DNA from: Ruminococcus sp.
GTDB taxonomy: Bacteria; Bacillota; Clostridia; Oscillospirales; Ruminococcaceae
DNA length: 64,000 nucleotides
Assembly (NCBI RefSeq): GCF_017549005.1
Contig: NZ_JAFYYT010000001.1
Location: forward strand, 62,001-126,000
Direction: 5' to 3'
The notes beneath the pieces were generated by a model. The model was not told where the DNA came from, searched no databases, and was given only the letters and a program-made list of their open reading frames with translations. A program made the position numbers and the translations under genes. Positions 16,664-23,704 of this stretch are shown here, piece by piece (the first letter of the stretch is position 1; every line of letters begins with the position of its first letter).

Positions 16664-17119
16664 TTATATCCCTGTGTATCTCTCACAGCCGTAGCTTTGG
16701 GAGCTTATGTCAAAAGTCTCGATATACGGAACGTTTTCATTGTATATCCAGCGCTGGATATACTGCGGTCTGAGGACAAAGAGCCTTTCGTTATCAAGCG
16801 ACGTGTATGCGTCAAATGATCCTCTGAAGCATTCGCGGAAAGCTGTCGAAAAAGCGGCGTTGTCAAGAGGCCGTCCCAGCTCCTCGCATATGCCCTCTAT
16901 CTGTATATTGTCTATGCACAGAGCGGCGTTCCTGTTTGCCGAAAGCTGACGGTACTTTCTCAACTTTATGTCAGTCTGGAAGTAAAAATCTCCGTTTATC
17001 TGCACGACGCTCATCATTCTTGACGAGACCCTGTCGTTTTCAGATGTGGAAAGCACCATTTTTCTGCCCTTTCCGAAATCGGAAAGGAACTCTTCTAATT
17101 TACGCGAAAACAGCTCCAT
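16664..17119 (-). CDS. Pyridoxamine 5'-phosphate oxidase-like flavin-binding protein
   Basis: A 151-residue split-barrel protein of the PNPOx-like family, with GKGRKMVLSTSENDRVSSRMM then DFYFQTDIKLRKYRQL and NAALCIDNIQIEG. These small proteins bind FMN or related cofactors; members are annotated as general stress proteins or uncharacterised reductases. It lies between the phosphatase gene (one base upstream) and hisA, on the same strand and transcript. Nothing in it points to a direct histidine step. Confidence 0.8.
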   Translation of the reverse strand: MELFSRKLEEFLSDFGKGRKMVLSTSENDRVSSRMMSVVQINGDFYFQTDIKLRKYRQLSANRNAALCIDNIQIEGICEELGRPLDNAAFSTAFRECFRGSFDAYTSLDNERLFVLRPQYIQRWIYNENVPYIETFDISSQSYGCERYTGI

Positions 17120-17120
17120 A

Positions 17121-17816
17121 TCATATGCCTTTCATAAGCTTGTTCCTTATCATATCAGTCTGTTCTGACGACAGTCCGATATATTCAAAATAGCTTTCTG
17201 CGCAGCCGAAGCGCTGAGTGAAAAGGTCGATAAATCCGTTCATGCTCTTTTCGTTGGCAAGAACGATATTCCTGTCGACCTCAGGGTGAGCCGCAAGAAA
17301 TGCATTCAGCCTTTCCTTGTTGTACTCACGGCTGACAACGTAATCATCAACTATCGCTGCACGTTCTGCTCCGCAGAGCATGAGTATTATCGCAGCTACA
17401 ACGCCTGTTCTGTCCTTGCCTGCGGTGCAGTGGAAGAGTACGCCGCTTTCTGCTTCTGCAAGCACTTTCATGACATTGGGCATATTCTCCGCAAGCGCTA
17501 TATCCATATACGAAAGCGGAACATCTTCAAGGCTTTCGGGTACGCCGCTGCCTTCGGTTATCGGAAAATGGTAATATCCGAATCCTGCCGTTTCAGCAAG
17601 CTTATCAGGAGCCTTTTTGGTTTCAAGTTCGGTACGCATATCGATTATAGTCGTGATACGGCTTGAAACGAGCTTCTCAATGTCCTTCTCTGTGAGAGTC
17701 GTAGGTACATCGCTGCGCCAGTACACACAGTTTTTCGTTGTTCCGCCGTCGGAAGTCCTTATCTCTCCAAGCTCACGGGTATTGTATGAGCCTGAAAGCA
17801 AGCTTGTGTAGATCAT
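17121..17816 (-). CDS. Tyrosine-phosphatase-like protein (CX5R) inside the his operon
   Basis: A 231-residue member of the bacterial tyrosine/dual-specificity phosphatase family (Y_phosphatase3 type). The catalytic loop HCTAGKDRTG gives Cys130 and Arg136; a general-acid region is seen around LSYMDIAL. There is no signal peptide, so it is cytoplasmic. Its start overlaps the hisH stop by four bases (ATGA), a strong sign of coupled translation. Family members act on phosphotyrosine, phosphoinositides or small phosphoesters. As the only phosphatase in an operon lacking HisN/HisK it is a candidate for histidinol-phosphate hydrolysis, which is speculation. Confidence 0.85.
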   Translation of the reverse strand: MIYTSLLSGSYNTRELGEIRTSDGGTTKNCVYWRSDVPTTLTEKDIEKLVSSRITTIIDMRTELETKKAPDKLAETAGFGYYHFPITEGSGVPESLEDVPLSYMDIALAENMPNVMKVLAEAESGVLFHCTAGKDRTGVVAAIILMLCGAERAAIVDDYVVSREYNKERLNAFLAAHPEVDRNIVLANEKSMNGFIDLFTQRFGCAESYFEYIGLSSEQTDMIRNKLMKGI

Positions 17817-18415
17817 ATAAGTCCGCCAAAGCTGCGGAGTATCTTCAAGCCTGTTTCTCCGCTCTTTTCAGGGTGGAACTGCGCTCCGTAAACGTACCTG
17901 CCGTCATAGACCAGTGCAGGCACTCTTCCGCCGTACTCAACATATGCGGCGATGTCTTTATCCTCACAATGAGCCTTGTAAGAATGTACGAAGTAAACGT
18001 ACTCATTATCCCCCACATTTTCAAGGAGCGGACAGTCGTTGAGCTTTTCAAGCTTGTTCCAGCCCATATGAGGTATTATAAGCTCGGGCTCCTCCATTTT
18101 GCGGACGCTGCCGCCTATAAGTCCGAGACCGTCGCACTCCTCAAACTCGTATCCCTTTTCAAATATGAGCTGCATACCGAGGCAAATGCCGAGGAAAGGC
18201 TTCCTTGCAGCTTCTTCTTTTATAGTGTCAACAAGTCCCGTAGCTTCAAGCTTTTTCATTGCCGCAGGAAAAGCGCCTACTCCCGGGAGTATCACAGCGT
18301 CGGCAGCCTTTACGGACTCCTTGTCGCTGACAAGCCTGCTTTCAAGCCCGAGATAGTCAAGGGCGTTCTTTACGCTGAAAATATTTCCTGCGCCGTAGTC
18401 GATTATCGCTATCAT
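17813..18415 (-). CDS. hisH: Imidazole glycerol phosphate synthase glutaminase subunit HisH
   Basis: A 200-residue class I glutamine amidotransferase that feeds ammonia to HisF. The nucleophile loop FLGICLGMQLIFE and the catalytic His/Glu in AQFHPEKSG are intact. It opens IAIIDYGAGNIFSV as typical HisH does. It overlaps hisB by one base upstream and the phosphatase gene by four bases downstream. Confidence 0.96.
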   Translation of the reverse strand: MIAIIDYGAGNIFSVKNALDYLGLESRLVSDKESVKAADAVILPGVGAFPAAMKKLEATGLVDTIKEEAARKPFLGICLGMQLIFEKGYEFEECDGLGLIGGSVRKMEEPELIIPHMGWNKLEKLNDCPLLENVGDNEYVYFVHSYKAHCEDKDIAAYVEYGGRVPALVYDGRYVYGAQFHPEKSGETGLKILRSFGGLI

Positions 18416-18996
18416 CAGAGAACTCCTTTCGTTGACAGCGTCGAACCGTCGGCATTCTCGGTAACAGCTGTTTTCAGTGCGTGTGCAACTGCCTTGTATA
18501 CAGCCTCTGCCTTGTGGTGGTCATTGCTGCCGTAGAGAAGATTTATATGGAGAGTCATGCCCGAATTAAAGGCAAATGCACGGAAGAACTCCTCTGTCAT
18601 GCAGAGGTCGTACTCGCCGCAGCTCTGATTGGTAAAATCACAGTTGAAAACAAGGAAAGGGCGGTTGCTGAGGTCAAGGCTCGCCATTGCAAGGGACTCG
18701 TCCATGGGGATATAAGCCGTACCGTAACGTACTATTCCCGACTTTGCACCGAGTGCCTGTCCCAGAGCCTGTCCTATAGCTATTCCAGTGTCCTCGATAG
18801 TGTGGTGACAGTCAACGTTGAGATCGCCCTTTACCTTAACACTCATGCTGATACCGCTGTGAACGGAAAGAGCTGTGAGCATATGGTCAAAAAAGCCTAT
18901 GCCTGTGTCGATCTCAGCCTTTCCCTTTTCGTCAAGGGCTAAATTTACTCTGATCTGTGTTTCCTTTGTAACTCTTTCGATTTCAGCCTTTCGCAT
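18415..18996 (-). CDS. hisB: Imidazoleglycerol-phosphate dehydratase HisB
   Basis: A 193-residue monofunctional dehydratase (step 6). The metal-binding repeats are GFFDHML and DCHHTIEDTGI in the first half and SNDHHKAEAVYK in the second. It has no N-terminal HAD phosphatase domain, so histidinol-phosphate hydrolysis must be provided by another protein. It lies 11 bases after hisC and overlaps hisH by one base. Confidence 0.96.
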   Translation of the reverse strand: MRKAEIERVTKETQIRVNLALDEKGKAEIDTGIGFFDHMLTALSVHSGISMSVKVKGDLNVDCHHTIEDTGIAIGQALGQALGAKSGIVRYGTAYIPMDESLAMASLDLSNRPFLVFNCDFTNQSCGEYDLCMTEEFFRAFAFNSGMTLHINLLYGSNDHHKAEAVYKAVAHALKTAVTENADGSTLSTKGVL

Positions 18997-19007
18997 AATG
19001 TACTCCT

Positions 19008-20459
19008 TTATTTTCTGAAATATCCGTCGAGTACTTCGATGAAACGTGCGTTTTCCTCTGCACTTCCCGATGTTACTCTTATAAAGCCTTTGAATTTTCT
19101 TATCGCAATGGAATTATCCAGCATATAACGATATATTTTCTCAAATTCGTCCGTTTTTACAAGTACAAAATTGGTACAGGTCTCATATACCTTTTCAAAA
19201 CAGCCGTACTTTCCATTGATCGAAACGATATCACTGTAAAGCTGCTTTGTGTTCTTTATGATAGCGTCGCGGCAGTCCGAAAGATACTTCTTTTCGGAAA
19301 GTATATCCGAAACTATGGTCTGAGCAACTGTATCGTTATTGTAAGGCGACTTTGCCGCACGTATGGCATTGGTAATTGTCCTGTTCGCAACTGCAAAGCC
19401 GAATCTTACTGCTGCAAGACCTATAGCCTTTGAACAGGTCTTGAGTATAATGAGATTGTCGTAATTGTCAACGTCTGCAAGCACTGACTGATCCCAGAAG
19501 TCCATATAGGCTTCATCGAGGATAACGAGACAACCGTCAAGAGATTCGATTATCTTCTTCACTGAAGCCCTGTCAAGTCCGAGAGACGTAGGGTTGCAGG
19601 GATTGGAGAAGATAAGTCCCTTTGCCTTTTTCTCCCTGCAGAAAGCTATGAGCTTGTCAGCGTTTATGGTAAGGTCTGCTTCTTTCTGATAAGTCTCCAC
19701 ATTTACCTCATAGAGCTGTGCATAGAACTCATACATTGAGAAGTCGTGAGATACGTTGACTACAGTATCTCCTGCTTCAAAAAAGCAGCCCTCAATAATG
19801 CTTATGAGCTCGTCGGAGCCGTTTCCTGCGCTGATAAGCTCCTCGGGCACATTGTAAAGCTCCGAAAAAGCCTTTGTGGGAGCCTTTGCAAGACAGTCGG
19901 GATAGCGGTTGAAGTCTATCTGCGAGATGCTCTTTCCGATCTTTGCCTTTAAGCTGTCAGAAAGATTGAAACAGCTCTCGTTTGCGTCAAGTCTGATGTC
20001 ATAGTGTCCTGTTATAGGGTCATAAGGCACTAAATTCACCAGTTTTTTATTAAGCTTGTAACTCATATTATTTATCCTTTCATTTTCTGACAGAAAGACA
20101 AGTTCGTCATTTATTATGCAGTTTTCTTTCCGCCATCTTTTCATTTCAGAACTCCGCGGAAATCTAACAAATTCTTTGACATCTTCAGCAAAAGCACCGA
20201 ATTTACGGAAATTATATCTGCCCTGTCTTAAAGTCAGCAGGTGATTTGTTCCCGATTCAAGATCAAGGATATCTCCGCCGTCATAATCCTCGCTGTCACA
20301 GTCATTGTAATAGTATACCGACGTGATATTCCCATGTTCATTACGCTTACCGTACAGTATGTAAGGGTCGTCTTCCCAGAAGCATATGGGGCATATTTCA
20401 AATCTGCCTCTTTCTCCAATGGTGCGGTAGCCGCAGCAAAGACAGCGGTATTTCTTCAT
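19008..20459 (-). CDS. hisC: Histidinol-phosphate aminotransferase HisC with N-terminal CPCC cysteine-rich extension
   Basis: A 483-codon frame. Residues 132-483 are a complete fold-type I PLP aminotransferase of normal HisC length (352 residues): RLDANES near its start, a PLP Lys in KTCSKAIG, and FNRYPD. Residues 1-about 105 are a separate cysteine-rich CPCC-type module. No stop codon separates them. An internal ATG at 20066 has AAAGGA about eight bases upstream, so free HisC could be made beside the fusion. HisC transfers the amino group in step 7. The gene sits between hisD (62 bases upstream) and hisB (11 bases downstream). Confidence 0.9.
   Translation of the reverse strand: MKKYRCLCCGYRTIGERGRFEICPICFWEDDPYILYGKRNEHGNITSVYYYNDCDSEDYDGGDILDLESGTNHLLTLRQGRYNFRKFGAFAEDVKEFVRFPRSSEMKRWRKENCIINDELVFLSENERINNMSYKLNKKLVNLVPYDPITGHYDIRLDANESCFNLSDSLKAKIGKSISQIDFNRYPDCLAKAPTKAFSELYNVPEELISAGNGSDELISIIEGCFFEAGDTVVNVSHDFSMYEFYAQLYEVNVETYQKEADLTINADKLIAFCREKKAKGLIFSNPCNPTSLGLDRASVKKIIESLDGCLVILDEAYMDFWDQSVLADVDNYDNLIILKTCSKAIGLAAVRFGFAVANRTITNAIRAAKSPYNNDTVAQTIVSDILSEKKYLSDCRDAIIKNTKQLYSDIVSINGKYGCFEKVYETCTNFVLVKTDEFEKIYRYMLDNSIAIRKFKGFIRVTSGSAEENARFIEVLDGYFRK
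20067..20459 (-). other. CPCC cysteine-rich domain fused in frame upstream of HisC
   Basis: These 131 codons encode CLCCGYRTIGERG and ICPICFWEDDP (two CxxC pairs), then a Gly/Asp-rich linker and RYNFRKFGAF, the pattern of stand-alone Cys_rich_CPCC proteins (usually 70-120 residues). A Shine-Dalgarno GGAGAA precedes the ATG at 20459. The last 25 codons before the HisC methionine (KRWRKENC to RINN) match neither domain and look like former non-coding or tail sequence now read through. It could bind zinc; function unknown. Confidence 0.75.
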
Positions 20460-20521
20460 TTATTCTCCTTATTTTAAACACCTATAGGGCAGCTGTATTT
20501 CAAGCCGCCCCATTGCGTGAT

Positions 20522-21808
20522 TCAGTCTTCAAATCTTACCTTGATAGCATTAGCGTGAGCTGTAAGTCCCTCGCGCTCTGCGATAAGAACTATGTCGTCC
20601 TTAGCCTGTCTGAGCGCTTCCTCTGTGTAGTAGGTGTAGGCTGTACGCTTCGTGAAGCTTGCAACTCCGAGAGGCGAGAAGAAACGGGCTGTACCGCTTG
20701 TAGGCAGGACATGATTTGGTCCTGCGTAGTAGTCGCCGAGAGGCTCGGAAGCGTAGTTGCCGAGGAATATAGAACCTGCATTATCGAGGCTGCCGAGAAG
20801 CTCAAACGGATTTTCCATGAGGACTTCAAGGTGCTCGGGAGCTATCTCGTTTGCAAGCTCAACGCACTTCTCGCGGCTGTCTGCAATTATAATAGCACCA
20901 TAGTCCTCAAGAGACTTCTCGATGATGTTCTTTCTTGAAAGATACTCTTTCTGACGCTCTATTTCCTTTATAGTGCCGTCTGCAAGCTTTTCACTTGTAG
21001 TTACCATAATTGCGGAGGCAAGCACATCGTGCTCTGCCTGCGACATAAGATCGGCAGCTGTGAACTTCGGATCTGCGGTATCGTCAGCGATTACAAGTAT
21101 CTCGCTCGGTCCCGCTATCATGTCGATGTCAACAACGCCGTAAAGAAGCTTCTTGGCTGTAGCAACATAGATATTTCCGGGGCCTACTATCTTGTCGCAC
21201 TTCGGTATCTCCTCAGTGCCGTATGCAAGAGCTGCAATAGCCTGTGCGCCGCCTGAGAGGAATACTCTGTCAACTCCGCAGATAGCTGCTGCAACAAGGA
21301 TATCCTTGTTGGGCGTGCCGTCCTTTAAAGGGGGAGTTACCATTACTATCTCCTCAACTCCTGCGATCTTTGCAGGGATAGCATTCATGAGCACGCTCGA
21401 CGGATAAGCAGCAGTACCGCCCGGTACATAGAGACCTACCCTGTGTAACCCACGTATGCGCTGACCCATTATAACGCCGTTTTTCTTGGGTGAAATGAAG
21501 CTCTGCTCCACCTGTCTGTTGTGGAAGTCCGCAATATTCTCCTGTGCATTGAGAAGTGCATCAACGAACTCCTGATCTGCCTCTGTGAGGGCGTCGTTGA
21601 TGACCTCGCGCGGAACTTCGTAATATTTCGGAAGATTTCCGTCAAACTTCAGCGTATAGTTCTTAACGGCTTCATCACCGTTGTTCTTTACATTTTCTAT
21701 TATCTCCGATACGACCTCTGTGACCCTTTTATTGGTCTCGCCGCTTCTCTTTTTCAGATCGTTGAGAAAAGCGACCTCGTCCGTACCGTTGGCAAATATT
21801 TTCTTCAT
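20522..21808 (-). CDS. hisD: Histidinol dehydrogenase HisD
   Basis: A 428-residue zinc- and NAD-dependent dehydrogenase for the last two oxidations, histidinol to histidine. Family blocks seen: GLYVPGGTAAYPSSVLM, CDKIVGPGNIYVA, DMIAGPSEI, QAEHD and EHLEV. The ATG at 21808 overlaps the hisG stop (TGATG); a TTG one codon earlier is not needed. A 62-base gap with a GC-rich hairpin (GGGCGGCT / AGCTGCCC) separates it from the CPCC-hisC frame, the largest gap in the operon. Confidence 0.96.
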   Translation of the reverse strand: MKKIFANGTDEVAFLNDLKKRSGETNKRVTEVVSEIIENVKNNGDEAVKNYTLKFDGNLPKYYEVPREVINDALTEADQEFVDALLNAQENIADFHNRQVEQSFISPKKNGVIMGQRIRGLHRVGLYVPGGTAAYPSSVLMNAIPAKIAGVEEIVMVTPPLKDGTPNKDILVAAAICGVDRVFLSGGAQAIAALAYGTEEIPKCDKIVGPGNIYVATAKKLLYGVVDIDMIAGPSEILVIADDTADPKFTAADLMSQAEHDVLASAIMVTTSEKLADGTIKEIERQKEYLSRKNIIEKSLEDYGAIIIADSREKCVELANEIAPEHLEVLMENPFELLGSLDNAGSIFLGNYASEPLGDYYAGPNHVLPTSGTARFFSPLGVASFTKRTAYTYYTEEALRQAKDDIVLIAEREGLTAHANAIKVRFED

Positions 21809-22437
21809 CAAAGATTCTCCTCTATAAGTGTGATAAGTCTGTCTATTTCAGCGTGCCTCATTTTCAGGCTTACGGTATTGGCGATGAGTCTTGCAGAGAT
21901 AGGAGCTACGTCCTCGATGACCTCGAGTCCGTTCTCTCTGAGAGTCGTACCTGTTTCAACGATATCAACTATACCGTCGGCAAGCTCAAGGAGCGGTGCC
22001 AGCTCAACAGAACCCTCAATCTTGATTATCTCCGTATCCATGCCCTTCTTCTCGAAGAATGTTCTCGCAACATTGGGATATTTTGTAGCAATGGTCTTGA
22101 TACCGTAGCCGCTGTAGAAATCGTAGCCCTTTTTGGTCGCGAGTGCGAACTTGCACTTTCCGAAGCCGAGGTCAACAAGCTCATAGAACTTGCCCTTCAT
22201 CTCCATGATAGTGTCCTTTCCCACAACGCCCATGTCGCAAACGCCATGCTCAACATAGGTGATAACATCGTTCGCCTTTGCAAGTACGACTTCAAGGTTG
22301 GCGTCGGGTACAGGAAGTATGAGCTTTCTGCCCTTTTCGCGGACAGCTGTGCAGTCGAAGCCGAGCTTTTCAAGCAGATCGACCGTATCCTTTTCAAGTC
22401 TGCCCTTTGTAAGAGCCATTCTTATGGGCTTATTCAT
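21808..22437 (-). CDS. hisG: ATP phosphoribosyltransferase, short-form catalytic subunit HisG
   Basis: A 209-residue short-form HisG, lacking the C-terminal regulatory domain, which needs HisZ for activity and histidine feedback. It shows MALTKGRLEKDTVDLLEKLG and the PRPP-binding region DGIVDIVETGTTLREN. It catalyses the first committed step, ATP plus PRPP. It overlaps hisZ by four bases (ATGA) and hisD by one base. Confidence 0.96.
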   Translation of the reverse strand: MNKPIRMALTKGRLEKDTVDLLEKLGFDCTAVREKGRKLILPVPDANLEVVLAKANDVITYVEHGVCDMGVVGKDTIMEMKGKFYELVDLGFGKCKFALATKKGYDFYSGYGIKTIATKYPNVARTFFEKKGMDTEIIKIEGSVELAPLLELADGIVDIVETGTTLRENGLEVIEDVAPISARLIANTVSLKMRHAEIDRLITLIEENL

Positions 22438-23630
22438 ATGGAGACCTCCTTGCTTTCGCCGTCTATTACTACTACCTTTGGTATCTTCTTTTCTATGGCG
22501 TACTCACGAACACTTTCTATATCGTCGAAAAGCGCGTTCTCAACGATAAGTCCCTGCTCGCGGAGCTCACGTGCAGCCTTTATCGCGGCTACCTCGCAGC
22601 CCTCCTCGGCAAATACGATAACGTCTGCCTTGGGCTCGGCAGGAAGTACGTCGCTCTTCTCCATGAGCTTTGCGACTGCGTTGATGTTGACTGCAAAGCC
22701 AACTGCGGGAACGTCGTAACCGAACTCGGAAATGAGCTTGTCATATCGTCCGCCAGAGAGGACTTCCTCACCGTGTCCCTGTAAATATCCCTTTATGATA
22801 AGACCTGTATAGTAATCTGTCTTGTTAACGAGTCCGAGGTCAACTGTAATGGTTCCCTCACCGCCGCAGAGCTCGGAAGCGTCTGCGTATATCTCTCTCA
22901 GCTCGTCGAGTATATGCTTGATGTTCTCATCAGGCATGAGCTCCTCAGCCTTCTCAAATACTTCCTCGCCGCCGAAGAGTGCAGGAAGCTTCTTGAGCGC
23001 ATTGGTGACGGGTGAAGCTCCGAAACTGTCGAGCATATCATTGAGCGCAGGGAAATTCTTGTTCTCGATAAGCTTTCTTATACTTTCCTTGTCATGCTCG
23101 GAAGCTTCAAGCTTGCCGACGAGCTCCTTGAAGATACCGATATGTCCGAGCTCCAGCGAGAACTCCATGCCGAAGGAATTGAGAGAATCCACAGCAGTGG
23201 ATATGACCTCAAGGTCAGCCATTTTCAGCTGCGAGCCGATAAGCTCGATACCTGCCTGTACTACCTCGTCGCTCCTTCCCTTGAGGGAGGGCTCTGTGGT
23301 GTATACAGCCTGTGCATAGCACAGCTTGAGCGGAAGGTCCGCGTCCCTCAGTCTTGTTGCGACAATTCTCGCGATAGGCATAGTCGTATCGGGACGCATT
23401 ACAAGAAGCCTGCCCTTGCTGTCAGTGAGCTTGTACAGGTTCTCCTGCGGAAAATAGCGTGAATTAAGGTTGAACACGTCATAAAATTCAAGTCCCGGAG
23501 TAATGGTCTCGCTGTAGCCGCGGCTCTTGAAAAGATTCATGAGCGTGTTTTCTATATTTCTTCTTACGATACACTCCCCGAAGAGCAAGTCCTTTGTACC
23601 CTCTGGAGTGATAAGATCATAGTTTTTCAT
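22434..23630 (-). CDS. hisZ: ATP phosphoribosyltransferase regulatory subunit HisZ
   Basis: A 398-residue paralogue of class II histidyl-tRNA synthetase that lacks aminoacylation and forms the regulatory half of the HisG-HisZ complex. It shows TPEGTKDLLFGE, MRPDTTMPIARIVATRL and the degraded class II motif 3 region DYYTGLIIKGY...SGGRYDKL. The start at 23630 has GAGGAGG seven bases upstream; a TTG-initiated frame 18 bases longer begins within that ribosome-binding site. It is the first gene of the his operon. Confidence 0.95.
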   Translation of the reverse strand: MKNYDLITPEGTKDLLFGECIVRRNIENTLMNLFKSRGYSETITPGLEFYDVFNLNSRYFPQENLYKLTDSKGRLLVMRPDTTMPIARIVATRLRDADLPLKLCYAQAVYTTEPSLKGRSDEVVQAGIELIGSQLKMADLEVISTAVDSLNSFGMEFSLELGHIGIFKELVGKLEASEHDKESIRKLIENKNFPALNDMLDSFGASPVTNALKKLPALFGGEEVFEKAEELMPDENIKHILDELREIYADASELCGGEGTITVDLGLVNKTDYYTGLIIKGYLQGHGEEVLSGGRYDKLISEFGYDVPAVGFAVNINAVAKLMEKSDVLPAEPKADVIVFAEEGCEVAAIKAARELREQGLIVENALFDDIESVREYAIEKKIPKVVVIDGESKEVSI

Positions 23631-23674
23631 ATTATACCTCCTCGTCAATCACTTTAGTCTGCTAACATGGTACT

Positions 23675-23703
23675 ATGATAACATATTACTAAAGAAAAGT
23701 CAA
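23675..23703 (-). promoter_or_regulatory. Promoter of the his operon
   Basis: Minus strand TTGACT (23698-23703), 17 bases, TATCAT (23675-23680) preceded by TGT (extended -10). The -35 starts one base after the polC stop codon. The leader is only about 38 bases, with no T-box, histidine leader peptide or attenuator visible, so control is likely at HisZ/HisG or by a repressor. Confidence 0.75.
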
Positions 23704-23704
23704 G

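Noticed and set aside
23631-23704. T-box or histidine leader peptide before hisZ
   Set aside because: The predicted leader is only about 38 bases with no His-codon run, no T-box sequence and no terminator hairpin.
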